Source of the DNA: Agromyces subbeticus DSM 16689
GTDB lineage: Bacteria; Actinomycetota; Actinomycetes; Actinomycetales; Microbacteriaceae
Assembly: GCF_000421565.1 (NCBI RefSeq)
Contig: NZ_ATXG01000001.1
Coordinates: 124,001-188,000, forward strand
Direction of reading: 5' to 3'
DNA: 64,000 nucleotides
Below are positions 1 through 8,134 of this stretch, piece after piece. A program made the position numbers and the translations under genes. Each line of letters starts with the position of its first letter. Position 1 is the stretch's first letter. The notes below the pieces were generated by a model, which saw only the letters and a program-made list of their open reading frames with translations, was not told the origin of the DNA and ran no database searches.

Positions 1-660
1 CGACGGCTTTCCCGAAGCATCCGTGCCCCTCGCCGCGGAGCGCGCCGTGACGGCCCCGGGGTCGCCGGCCACGGCCGCCGCGGCGCTCGCCGCCGTGATC
101 GCGAGGTTCGCGCCGGCGACGCCGACGGATCCGCCGTGCACCTCGCCGCGCGACTGCAGCGTGAGGCCGGCCGTGTGCAGGGCGACCGTCGCGGCGGCGG
201 GAAGCGCCCGACGGGCGCCGCCCGCGCCCATCATGACGTCGAGACCGCGACACGCGGCCATCGACAGCGGCCCGAGCGGCGTCGACTTCGCGGCGGTGTT
301 GTAGAGCACGATCGCGCCGACGAGGGGAACCGCGACGCCGAGCCCGCGCCGCCCGCCGCCTGCGCCCGCGAGCACGAGGCCCGCCGCGAAGCATCCGCTG
401 ACGACCGCGATCGCCTGACCCGCAGAGACCCGTCCCGACGGAATCGGGCGCTCGGGGCGCTCCTCGGCGTCGAGCTCGCGATCGGCGTAGTCGTTCAAGG
501 CCATGCCGCCGCTGTAGAGCAGCACGGATGCCGCGGGCAGGAGCCAATGCCGACCGGTGAAGCGAGCGCCGCCCGCGTGGCCGCCCGCCAGGGTGTCGCC
601 GATCACCGTCAGTGCGGCGGGCGCGCGAACGAGGTCGAGGATGTCGGCGAACGACGTCAT
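1..660 (-). CDS. UbiA-family prenyltransferase (EboC-like), 3' end outside window
   Basis: The N-terminal 220 residues of an integral membrane prenyltransferase are visible; the gene runs off the left edge. The first aspartate-rich UbiA signature is seen near residues 57-76 (NDYADRELDAEERPERP followed by IPSG). It binds the Mg-prenyl-diphosphate in this family. Hydrophobic helices flank it. The family joins polyprenyl chains to polar or aromatic acceptors in the membrane. The ATG at 660-658 lies inside the stop of the upstream inositol-3-phosphate synthase homologue (ATGA overlap), so the two are translationally coupled. With the polyprenyl synthetase further upstream this forms a three-gene set: prenyl donor, possible inositol-type acceptor, and transferase. 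The link to the ebo-type clusters of actinobacteria is my recognition, and the actual acceptor is unknown. Confidence 0.8.
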   Translation of the reverse strand, partial: MTSFADILDLVRAPAALTVIGDTLAGGHAGGARFTGRHWLLPAASVLLYSGGMALNDYADRELDAEERPERPIPSGRVSAGQAIAVVSGCFAAGLVLAGAGGGRRGLGVAVPLVGAIVLYNTAAKSTPLGPLSMAACRGLDVMMGAGGARRALPAAATVALHTAGLTLQSRGEVHGGSVGVAGANLAITAASAAAAVAGDPGAVTARSAARGTDASGKPS

Positions 661-1901
661 GCCGGCGTCACGGCCGACCGGGTCGTGGCGAGCAGGTGCG
701 CCCCCGTGGCGTGCGCCCACTCGCGCAGCGCGATCGTCTGCTGCGAGAAGTCGTGCACGTCGCTGCCCCAGGGCTCCTTGAAGAAGAAGCCGAGCTCGGC
801 GACGACGCCGCGCTGGCCGGCGGCCGCTGCGAGCGTGAGCAGGCGCGAGATGTCGAGGATGAGCGGTGCGGCGAGCATCGAGTCGTAGGCGGTCCAGATC
901 GTCTGCATGGTGATGCGCGACGAGAGGAAGCCCTCGGCGTGGATGTGGTCCCACGCCGTCTTCACATCGCCGAGGTCGGGCACGTTGTCGATGTGCAGGG
1001 GTGCGACGACGTGGTCGCCGACGAGGCTGACGAGCCCGCGGGTCTTGGTCGCGAGCTTGCTCTGCACGGCCTCGGGGTCGGCGAGCGTCGCGCCGTCACC
1101 GCCGCCGAGGAGGTTCGAGCCCGCCCACGAGAGCACGCGCATGCCCCTCGCGTTGAACATCGGGGCGAGCGCCGTGCGCAGCAGCGTCTCGCCGGTCTTG
1201 CCGTCCTGGCCGGCGAAGGCGATGCCGCGCTCGGCAGCGAGGGTGCGAAGGGCGGGAAGGCCGATTCCCGCCGACGGCGTGAAGCACGCGTAGGCGCTGC
1301 CCGACTCGATCGCGGCGAGTGCGGCGACCGAGCTCGCGGGCAGCAGGGCGAGCTCGGGGTTCTCGATCGCCGCGAGCAGCAGGGCCGGGTCGTGGAACTC
1401 GACGTGGTCTTCGGGAATCGGCTCGGTCGACGACACGTCGATCACGACGACGCGGCCGAGGTCGTGGCGCTCGCGGAAGTCGGCGATGTCGGCGGCCATG
1501 CGGCGCACCGCGTCGGCCTGCGAGCCGGTGTGGCTCCGGCGGTCGTAGCCGTGGCGGATCTCGGCGTCGGTACGCGCGAGCGTCTCACTCGTGCCTGCCA
1601 CGAAGCGGTGGGCGAGCATGCCCGAGTCGACCATCGACTGCGCCCGATCGACGAGCGGCGTCGTGCTGACGTCGTGGCCACCGATCACGAGGTCGGTGAA
1701 CGCCGGCAGCGGAACGCCGGCGAAGGCCGCACCCGCGGTCGTGCAGCCGGTCGGCGGGGCGAGCTCGGCGACCATCGCGTGCAGGCCCACGGCGACGACG
1801 GTGCCGATCGAGCCTCGTGCGCCGATCAGCCAGACGCCGACCCGGCCGCCCTGCCACACGTCGTCGTTCATGGCGTTCGCTGCGGTCTCTGAGTGCGTCA
1901 C
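657..1901 (-). CDS. Inositol-3-phosphate synthase family protein
   Basis: A 414-residue homologue of myo-inositol-1-phosphate synthase, which converts glucose 6-phosphate to inositol 3-phosphate using NAD. Seen: an N-terminal nucleotide-binding loop (GARGSIG), the conserved GQDGKTGETL segment in the middle, and the C-terminal SSRITMQTIWTAYDS region. I place the start at GTG 1901 because GGAGG lies 6 nt upstream (1912-1908). A longer reading from TTG 2003 would add a Thr/Asp-rich low-complexity leader encoded by a degenerate TCGTGTCGGT-like tract, which looks non-functional. The stop overlaps the UbiA gene by 4 nt. In prenyl-lipid clusters of actinobacteria this homologue may make a cluster-specific cyclitol rather than the housekeeping inositol. 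That is inference. Confidence 0.85.
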   Translation of the reverse strand: MTHSETAANAMNDDVWQGGRVGVWLIGARGSIGTVVAVGLHAMVAELAPPTGCTTAGAAFAGVPLPAFTDLVIGGHDVSTTPLVDRAQSMVDSGMLAHRFVAGTSETLARTDAEIRHGYDRRSHTGSQADAVRRMAADIADFRERHDLGRVVVIDVSSTEPIPEDHVEFHDPALLLAAIENPELALLPASSVAALAAIESGSAYACFTPSAGIGLPALRTLAAERGIAFAGQDGKTGETLLRTALAPMFNARGMRVLSWAGSNLLGGGDGATLADPEAVQSKLATKTRGLVSLVGDHVVAPLHIDNVPDLGDVKTAWDHIHAEGFLSSRITMQTIWTAYDSMLAAPLILDISRLLTLAAAAGQRGVVAELGFFFKEPWGSDVHDFSQQTIALREWAHATGAHLLATTRSAVTPA

Positions 1902-1999
1902 GTCGTTCCTCCAGGTCGTGTCTTCGGTCGTGTCGGTCGTGCTCGTCGTGTCGGTGGTGTCGTTCGAGTCGGTGGTGCGGCTCGGGTCGGTGGAGTCGT

Positions 2000-3181
2000 T
2001 CAACTCGTGCGCCCCCGCAGGGATCGCGCGAGATCGGTGAGGTAGCCGGCGAGCCGAGCGGGCAGCCCGGCCTCGGCGAGACGGATGCCGCGAGCGACGT
2101 GCTCATCGATCGTGCGCGAGACCGCCTCGCGTGCTCCGGTGCGCGCCACGATGTCACGCACCGCGTCGACGTCGGCCTCGCTCGCCGCAACCGCCCCGAG
2201 GGTCGCCTCGAGCACCGACCGTTCGGCGGCCCCGGCGCGGCCGTACGCGAGGCGCACGTGCTCGGTGCGCTTGCCCTGCCGCACGTCGGAGAGCACCGAC
2301 TTGCCGGTCGCCGCGGCCGTCCCGAACAGGCCGAGCTCGTCGTCGGCGAGTTGGTAGGCGATGCCGAACGCGATGCCGATCTGCTGCAGGCACGTCAGTT
2401 CGGCGGGCGAGGCGCCGCCGCTCGCGATCGCCCCGAGCCGCAGCGGGAGCGCGACGCTGTAGACGGCGGTCTTCAGCTCGGCGACGAGGAGCGGCGACGA
2501 GTCGCCCGGCCCGACGAGCTCGGATCTGACATCGAGCAGCTCGCCCGCAATCGTCAGCTCGAGGGCGGCGGATGCCTCGGCGGCGAGTCGTTGCTGCACC
2601 GCCGCGGGCGCCGGGGCCCCGAGCAGCGCGAGGTTCGCTGCGTTGAGGGCGAGATCACCGGCGAGTACGCCAGCGGTGAGCGCCTGTCGCTCGGCCGCAC
2701 GCTCGGAGAGACCCGCGCGGAGGCCGGCGTCGGCGTAGCGCGCGATGAGGTTGGGCACGCCGTGCCGCACGCGATCGCCGTCGATGATGTCATCGTGCAT
2801 GCAGAGGCCGAGGTGCAGCAACTGCTGGGCGCCGGCGACCTCGGCGAGCAGCGCGTCATCGGTGCCGCCGAGGCCGAGGAAGGCCGCAGCGACGAGTCGC
2901 GGCCGCATGTGCTTGCCGCCGTCGGATGCCCGGGCCTCGGTGATCAGCTCGCCGATGGCGGGATCGATCGGGGCGCACCGTGCATGCACTCGCTGCCAGT
3001 GGGCGGCGGTGATCGCCGGTGCCCGGCGGGCGAACTCCTCGACCCGGGCCGTCAGCGACGCGCTCGTCTCGACCGCTGACGCGGTCAGCGATGCGTTCGT
3101 CTCTCTCACCGACGCAGTGTCGAGCACCGCCGTGACCGCACCTGCGCCGGGCGCGAATGCCGTTGTCGGGGTGGGCTTCAT
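2000..3181 (-). CDS. Polyprenyl synthetase (trans-isoprenyl diphosphate synthase)
   Basis: A 393-residue head-to-tail prenyl diphosphate synthase that elongates allylic diphosphates with IPP in the cytoplasm. The first aspartate-rich motif is HDDIIDGD. The second is DDELG, the DDxxG variant common in actinobacterial GGPP-type enzymes. The start is ATG 3181, with GGAGGAG 6 nt upstream; an in-frame ATG at 3259 lacks a ribosome site. The protein begins with about 45 non-conserved residues. A TATGAT at 3260-3255 (minus strand) could be the -10 box of the operon. It heads the operon with the inositol-phosphate synthase homologue and UbiA, and presumably supplies the prenyl donor. Chain length cannot be read from the sequence with confidence. 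Confidence 0.88.
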   Translation of the reverse strand: MKPTPTTAFAPGAGAVTAVLDTASVRETNASLTASAVETSASLTARVEEFARRAPAITAAHWQRVHARCAPIDPAIGELITEARASDGGKHMRPRLVAAAFLGLGGTDDALLAEVAGAQQLLHLGLCMHDDIIDGDRVRHGVPNLIARYADAGLRAGLSERAAERQALTAGVLAGDLALNAANLALLGAPAPAAVQQRLAAEASAALELTIAGELLDVRSELVGPGDSSPLLVAELKTAVYSVALPLRLGAIASGGASPAELTCLQQIGIAFGIAYQLADDELGLFGTAAATGKSVLSDVRQGKRTEHVRLAYGRAGAAERSVLEATLGAVAASEADVDAVRDIVARTGAREAVSRTIDEHVARGIRLAEAGLPARLAGYLTDLARSLRGRTS

Positions 3182-3407
3182 TGCTGCTCCTCCGTCGACG
3201 TTGACAGGCGGTTGTGGCGGGATCTCTTCACGCGATCTGATCGCGCATTGCGTCATCATACGTCGATGCCAACGGCAAGTGTGACCTGTGAGTTACTGAA
3301 GATCAGCATACGACGCGCAGAAGTTGGCCGTCAATCGACAGAACTTCCGGATGCACCGTGAAAACTCGGCTGAGATCGCTTCCCGCGCCGCGCACTCTTC
3401 TCGTCAC

Positions 3408-3470
3408 CGACGATGTTTCCCGCCCGGGAGGTCATGCGCCGCGCATCCTCCCGGGCGGGAAACGTCGTCG
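3408..3470 (-). terminator. Long 24-bp stem hairpin after the LacI gene
   Basis: Arms at 3408-3431 and about 3447-3470 are inverted copies of 24 bp with one mismatch, built round CCCGCCCGGGAGG. The hairpin lies 58 nt past the stop of the minus-strand LacI gene and ahead of the polyprenyl synthetase promoter region, so it most likely ends the sugar operon transcript. No clear T-run follows, as is usual in high-GC actinobacteria. The rest of 3182-3527 holds the polyprenyl synthetase leader and no gene that I can support. Confidence 0.7.
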
Positions 3471-3527
3471 GAACGAGGCGCATGGCGGGAGGAGAGGAGG
3501 CGCGCAGCGGGGAGCGCTGGAGGCGGC

Positions 3528-4544
3528 TCAGCTCGACTGGCGCACCACGAGCTTCGTCGGCAACAGGGTCGTCGGCGGCACGTCGTCGCCCTCGATGAGG
3601 CGCACGAGCGTGCGGGCCATCTCGGTGCCCATCTCGATCGACGGCTGGTGCACCGTCGTCAACGGTGGCATCGCGGTGGCCGCGTAGCGGTCGTCGTCGA
3701 AGCCGACCACGGCGATGTCCCCCGGCACGGTCAGGCCCGCCTCGGCGATCGCCGAGTAGGCGCCGATCGCCATCTGGTCGTTGGCCGCGAAGACCGCGTC
3801 GAGCGACGCATCGCGTTCGAGCAGGCGGCGCATCGCGGTGGCACCCGAGGCCGGGCTGAAGTCACCGAACTCGACGAGGTCCGCCGAGAGACCCGCTCGC
3901 TCGAGCACCGAGGTGAAGCCGCGCAGGCGGTCGACGCCGGGTGGCATGTCTTGCGGCCCCGCGATCGTGGCGATGCGCGAGCGGCCGCGGTCGACGAGGT
4001 GCTGGGCGGCCAGCTCGGCGCCGTGCAGGTTGTCGACGTCGACCGTGTAGTTGACGCTCTCGGTGGGGTCGAGCGGCCGCCCGCCGAAGACGACGGGCAG
4101 CGAGAGGCTGACGTTGGCGTACGAGTGGTCGCCCGTGTGGTGAGAGGCGACGAGCGCCCCGTCGACGTTGCCGCCGAGCAGGTATCGCCGGGTCTTCTCG
4201 CTGCCCGTCTCGCTCTCGATGAGCATCGAGAGCGTGTACTCGGTGTTCGCGAGGGCGAGGCCGACGCCCTGCACGAGGGCCGCGAAGAAGGGGTCGTTGA
4301 AGACGCGCGAAGTGGACTCGGGCACGACGAGCGCGATCGCCTGCGTGCGCCGGCTCGCGAGCGATCGTGCGGCGCGGTTCGGCACGTAGTTGAGGGCGGC
4401 GATCGCCTGCTGCACCACTTCGACGACGTCGGGGCTCACCTTCGGCGACCCGTTCACGACGCGCGAGACGGTCGCACGCGAGACGCCCGCGCGGGCCGCC
4501 ACCATCTCGAGGGTCGGCGCCTGGCCGGCCGGCACTCCCGTCAT
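3528..4544 (-). CDS. LacI-family repressor (CebR-like)
   Basis: A 338-residue LacI/GalR regulator. The N-terminal helix-turn-helix (TLEMVAARAGVSRATVSRVV, about residues 10-30) and hinge (PNRAARSLASRR) are followed by a periplasmic-binding-protein-like sugar domain that ends in the usual GFDDDRYA...PPLTTVHQP segment. Start ATG 4544 has GAGGGGG upstream. It is the last gene of a minus-strand operon, 26 nt after the GH1 beta-glucosidase. Three GAGAGCGCTCTC palindromes lie upstream of the first gene of that operon. They resemble the TGGGAGCGCTCCCA operator of Streptomyces CebR and Thermobifida CelR, so autoregulation with cellobiose as likely inducer is a reasonable inference. Confidence 0.88.
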   Translation of the reverse strand: MTGVPAGQAPTLEMVAARAGVSRATVSRVVNGSPKVSPDVVEVVQQAIAALNYVPNRAARSLASRRTQAIALVVPESTSRVFNDPFFAALVQGVGLALANTEYTLSMLIESETGSEKTRRYLLGGNVDGALVASHHTGDHSYANVSLSLPVVFGGRPLDPTESVNYTVDVDNLHGAELAAQHLVDRGRSRIATIAGPQDMPPGVDRLRGFTSVLERAGLSADLVEFGDFSPASGATAMRRLLERDASLDAVFAANDQMAIGAYSAIAEAGLTVPGDIAVVGFDDDRYAATAMPPLTTVHQPSIEMGTEMARTLVRLIEGDDVPPTTLLPTKLVVRQSS

Positions 4545-4570
4545 GGCGAACCCCCTCACAGTGTTCCGGT

Positions 4571-6064
4571 TCACCCCACGATAGTCGTCGCGACGGCACC
4601 CGCCACGTGCGCCGTGGGCTCGGCCGAAGTCGCCGCGATCAGCGCCGCGAAGGCTCTCGCGCTGTCTTTCGGCGTGCGCTCGAAGGTGTCGTAGTCGACG
4701 CGCACGATGCCGAAGCGCTTCTCGTAGCCCCACGCCCACTCGAAGTTGTCGAGCAGCGACCACACGAAGTAGCCGCGCACGTCGGCACCCTGCTCGATCG
4801 CCGCGCCGATGGCGTCGACGTGGTCGAGGATGTACGCCGTGCGCTCCACGTCGTGCACGGCGCCGTCGGCCGACACGACGTCGTCGTAGGCGGCACCGTT
4901 CTCCGTCACGTACAGCGGGGGCAGATTCGGGTATTCCGCCCCCAGCCGTACGAGCAGGCGAGTGAGACCCGCGGGATTGACCTCCCAGTCCATCGCGGTG
5001 CGCGGCAGCCCTCGCGACGGCGTCGAGACGTACTCGCTGCCGGGGAACGGCGAGCGGCCGGGCCGGTCGGTCGGCCGGAGCGACGCCGCGGCATCGGCGG
5101 GCAGCGGATGCCCCGAGACGTTGTCGTCGTGATAGTGGTTCACGCCGAGGAAGTCGATCGGCTGCGAGATCTGCTCCAGGTCGCCGGGGAGCACCCGCGA
5201 GTCGAGTCCGAATTCCCGTACGTCGGCGAGCAGGTCGGCGGGATATGCCCCGAGCAGCATGGGCTCGAGATACATCCGATTCCACAGCGCGTCGATGCGA
5301 CGCGCGGCTTCGAGGTCGACGGGGTCGCTCGGGTCGTTCGGCACCGCGTTGGTGAGGTTCAGCGTGATACCGAGACGGATGTCGCGCCCCGCTGCATCCG
5401 CGAGGCCCCTCAGATTCTCGACGGCCAGACCGTGCGCGAGATGCTGGTGATGCACAGCCGCGAGCCCGGCGACGGGGTCGTTCAGACCCGGGGCGTGCTC
5501 GCCGCCGACGTAGGCGATGAGCGAGGAGCAGAGCGGCTCGTTGAACGTCGTCCAGTGCGTCACGCGGTCGCCGAGTGCGCCGTAGACGGCCTCGGCGTAG
5601 TCGGCGAAGCGATACGCCGTGTCGCGGTTCGCCCAGCCGCCCCGCTCCTGCAGGGCCTGCGGCAGATCCCAGTGGTACAGGGTGAGCCAGGGCAGGATGC
5701 CGGCGCCGAGCAGTTCGTCGACGAGTCGCGAGTAGAAGTCGAGGCCCTCGTGGTTGACGCTGCGCCCGCCCGGCACGACGCGTGCCCAGCTCGTCGAGAA
5801 GCGGTAGGAGTCGAGCCCGAGCGACCGCATGATCGCCACGTCTTCGGGCATGCGCCGGTAGTGGTCGACGGCGCGGTCGGGGGTGTCGCCACCGGCGATC
5901 GCCCCGGGCATGCGTGCGAAGGCGTCCCAGATCGAGTCCTCCTTGCCGCCCTCGTGCGCGGCACCCTCGATCTGGGCCGCGGCGGTCGCCGAGCCCCAGA
6001 TGAAGTCGGCGGGCCAGGTGCGGCCGAACGCCGGGTGGTCGGTGGGGGTGTTGGTCTCGTTCAA
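4571..6064 (-). CDS. GH1 beta-glucosidase (cytoplasmic)
   Basis: A 497-residue glycoside hydrolase family 1 enzyme that hydrolyses beta-glucosides such as cellobiose by a retaining mechanism. The acid/base glutamate is E176 in TFNEP and the nucleophile is E388 in YVTENG. The N-terminal signature FIWGSATAAAQIEGA is present. There is no signal peptide, so it should act on sugar already imported by the upstream ABC permeases. The likely start is TTG 6064, overlapping the permease stop by 4 nt (TTGA), with AAGGAG about 10 nt upstream. The length is slightly above the usual 450-480. Gene order SBP-permease-permease-GH1-LacI matches ceb-type cellobiose operons. Confidence 0.93.
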   Translation of the reverse strand: MNETNTPTDHPAFGRTWPADFIWGSATAAAQIEGAAHEGGKEDSIWDAFARMPGAIAGGDTPDRAVDHYRRMPEDVAIMRSLGLDSYRFSTSWARVVPGGRSVNHEGLDFYSRLVDELLGAGILPWLTLYHWDLPQALQERGGWANRDTAYRFADYAEAVYGALGDRVTHWTTFNEPLCSSLIAYVGGEHAPGLNDPVAGLAAVHHQHLAHGLAVENLRGLADAAGRDIRLGITLNLTNAVPNDPSDPVDLEAARRIDALWNRMYLEPMLLGAYPADLLADVREFGLDSRVLPGDLEQISQPIDFLGVNHYHDDNVSGHPLPADAAASLRPTDRPGRSPFPGSEYVSTPSRGLPRTAMDWEVNPAGLTRLLVRLGAEYPNLPPLYVTENGAAYDDVVSADGAVHDVERTAYILDHVDAIGAAIEQGADVRGYFVWSLLDNFEWAWGYEKRFGIVRVDYDTFERTPKDSARAFAALIAATSAEPTAHVAGAVATTIVG

Positions 6065-7014
6065 CCCTTCACAGCTCCTTGCATGATTCCCGAGATGAGT
6101 TGCTTGCCCGCCACGATGAAGAGCACGAGCAGCGGCACGGTGGCGAGGATCGCGCCCGTGAGCACGACCGAGTAGTCGACGTAGTAGCCCGACTGCAGCT
6201 GGCTGAGTGCCGTCTGCAGCGTCGGGTTGGTCGGGCTCAGCACGATGAGCGGCCAGAGGTAGTCGGTCCACGCCATCATGAACGTGAAGAGGCCGAGGAT
6301 CGCCATCGCCGGGCGGGCGGCGGGCAGCGCGACGTTGAAGAAGGTGCGGATCTGGTTCGCGCCGTCGACGCGGGCCGCTTCGATGAGCTCGTCGGGAATG
6401 ACGTCGACGAGGTACTGGCGCATGAAGAAGACACCGAACGCGGTGACCAGCGTCGGCACGATGACGGCGCCGATCGTGCCCGTCCAGCCCAGCTCGCGCA
6501 TCACCATGAAGAGGGGGATGATGCCGAGCTGCGTCGGGATCGCCATCGTCGCGATCACGAAGACCATGAGGCCGTCGCGCCCGCGGAAGCGGAGCTTGGC
6601 GAACGCGTACCCCGCGAGCGTCGAGAACGTCACGACCGAGATCGTGATGACCGCCGAGATGATGATCGAGTTGCCGAGCGCGAGCCAGAACGGAATCGCG
6701 TCGAGCACCTTGGAGGCGTTGACGAAGAAGTTGCCGCCGGGGATGAGGGGGAGCGTCTCGCCTCGGGTCGCGTTCGTGCCGCTGCCCACGACGACCGACC
6801 ACCAGAGGGGGTAGGCGCCGCCGATGATGAAGGCGGCGAGCAGTCCATAGGTGAGGAAGCCCGGGCGGCTTCCGATGCCTGCGGTGCCCATTGCGCGTCG
6901 GCGGCGGCGGCCGGGGGTGCCGCTGCCGTCGTCGTAGCGGGGCCGCGCCGGCCGGTCGGGCTCCACGTCGTCGACCATCACTGCGGGGATGGGTTCTGGG
7001 GTCAGGGTGCTCAT
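6061..7014 (-). CDS. Carbohydrate ABC transporter permease, MalG/CebG type
   Basis: A 317-residue inner-membrane permease with six predicted helices and the EAA loop (ELIEAARVDGANQIRTFFNV), which contacts the ATPase. It ends in GIMQGAVKG, the usual C-terminus of MalG-type subunits. It pairs with the permease immediately upstream through an ATGA overlap (7014-7011) and with the binding lipoprotein at the head of the operon. No ATPase gene is present in the operon. That is normal for ceb-type systems, which use the shared MsiK ATPase encoded elsewhere. Likely substrate is cellobiose or another beta-glucoside, from context. Confidence 0.9.
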   Translation of the reverse strand: MSTLTPEPIPAVMVDDVEPDRPARPRYDDGSGTPGRRRRRAMGTAGIGSRPGFLTYGLLAAFIIGGAYPLWWSVVVGSGTNATRGETLPLIPGGNFFVNASKVLDAIPFWLALGNSIIISAVITISVVTFSTLAGYAFAKLRFRGRDGLMVFVIATMAIPTQLGIIPLFMVMRELGWTGTIGAVIVPTLVTAFGVFFMRQYLVDVIPDELIEAARVDGANQIRTFFNVALPAARPAMAILGLFTFMMAWTDYLWPLIVLSPTNPTLQTALSQLQSGYYVDYSVVLTGAILATVPLLVLFIVAGKQLISGIMQGAVKG

Positions 7015-8054
7015 GCCGCTCCTCCTCGGGTGGCGCGCTCGCGCGCTCGGCGGGTGCGGCGGTTGGGCCGGTCACCGCCCGTGGCGATACGGCGGGAGAT
7101 CAGGAAGTTGACGAGGCCGAACGCGACGATGAGCAGGAACAGCAGCCAGGCGACGGCGGCGGCCTCGCCGAAGTCGCGGCGGAAGAAGGCGAGCTCCCAC
7201 ATGAACAGCACAGTCGTCTGGAACTGTCGGTCGCTGCCGCCGATGCCGCCGGCGGTCGACACGTCGAAGAGGCGCGGCTCGGCGAAGATCTGCAGGCCGC
7301 CGATGGTCGCCGTGATGATCACGAAGATGAGCGTCGGCCGAATGGAGGGGATCGTGATCGAGAAGAAGCGGCGCACGGCACCGGCGCCGTCGATCGCGGC
7401 CGACTCGTAGAGGTCGCGCGGCACCGACTGCATCGCCGCGAGCAGGATGAGCGCGTTGTAGCCGGTCCACCGGAAGTTCACCATCGTGGCGATCGCCACG
7501 TGGCTGAGGAAGGTGTCGTGCTTCCACTGCTGGTCGGCGATGCCGAAGACGTTCAGCAGGTTGTTCACGAGCCCGTCGGCCTCGTTGAAGGCGCTCGAGA
7601 AGATGATGGCCACGGCGACGGGGGTCACGATGTAGGGCAGCAGCACGCTCATGCGCCAGAAGGTCGGGGCGCGCAGGCCCTGATCGAGCAGGTAGGCGAC
7701 GATGAGGGCGATCGTCAGCTGCGGGATCGACGACAGCAGGAAGATGCTGATCGTGTTGCCGATCGAGTTCCAGAACATGCTGTCGCCGAGGATCTCGACG
7801 AAGTTCTCGAAGCCGACGAACGGCCCCTGGCCCTTCAGCAGGTCCCACTCGTGCATCGAGACGACGAGCGTGTAGATGAGCGGGAAGAGCCCGACGAGGG
7901 CGAAGAGGATGAAGAACGGCGAGACGTAGAAGTAGGGGCTCGCCTTGACGTCGAAGCGCGAGAGGCGCTGACGGAAGGTCAGGGGTTCGGATGCCGCGGC
8001 TCGGCGCTGTGGCGTGGGGGTCCCGCTCGCGGGGGGCCGAATGGTCGTGGTCAT
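7011..8054 (-). CDS. Carbohydrate ABC transporter permease, MalF/CebF type
   Basis: A 347-residue permease with a proline/threonine-rich cytoplasmic N-terminus, six membrane segments and an EAA motif (LYESAAIDGAGAVRRFFSIT). It forms the heterodimeric channel with the MalG-type subunit whose start overlaps its stop. It is separated from the upstream binding-protein gene by 80 nt that contain a perfect hairpin (8087-8121), which probably lowers permease expression relative to the binding protein. Substrate assignment comes from operon context only. Confidence 0.9.
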   Translation of the reverse strand: MTTTIRPPASGTPTPQRRAAASEPLTFRQRLSRFDVKASPYFYVSPFFILFALVGLFPLIYTLVVSMHEWDLLKGQGPFVGFENFVEILGDSMFWNSIGNTISIFLLSSIPQLTIALIVAYLLDQGLRAPTFWRMSVLLPYIVTPVAVAIIFSSAFNEADGLVNNLLNVFGIADQQWKHDTFLSHVAIATMVNFRWTGYNALILLAAMQSVPRDLYESAAIDGAGAVRRFFSITIPSIRPTLIFVIITATIGGLQIFAEPRLFDVSTAGGIGGSDRQFQTTVLFMWELAFFRRDFGEAAAVAWLLFLLIVAFGLVNFLISRRIATGGDRPNRRTRRARERATRGGAA

Positions 8055-8086
8055 GCGAAGTCCAGTCGTGGGAGATGGCGGGGGAG

Positions 8087-8121
8087 GGATGTCCCTCGGG
8101 CGGCGTGCCCGAGGGACATCC
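8087..8121 (-). terminator. Intra-operon attenuating hairpin
   Basis: A perfect 15-bp stem (arms 8087-8101 and 8107-8121, GGATGTCCCTCGGGC) with a 5-nt loop sits 13 nt past the binding-protein stop and before the permease genes. This is the usual place for a partial terminator or 3'-end stabiliser that makes the binding protein more abundant than the permeases. Confidence 0.75.
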
Positions 8122-8134
8122 GTTCCGTTACGGG

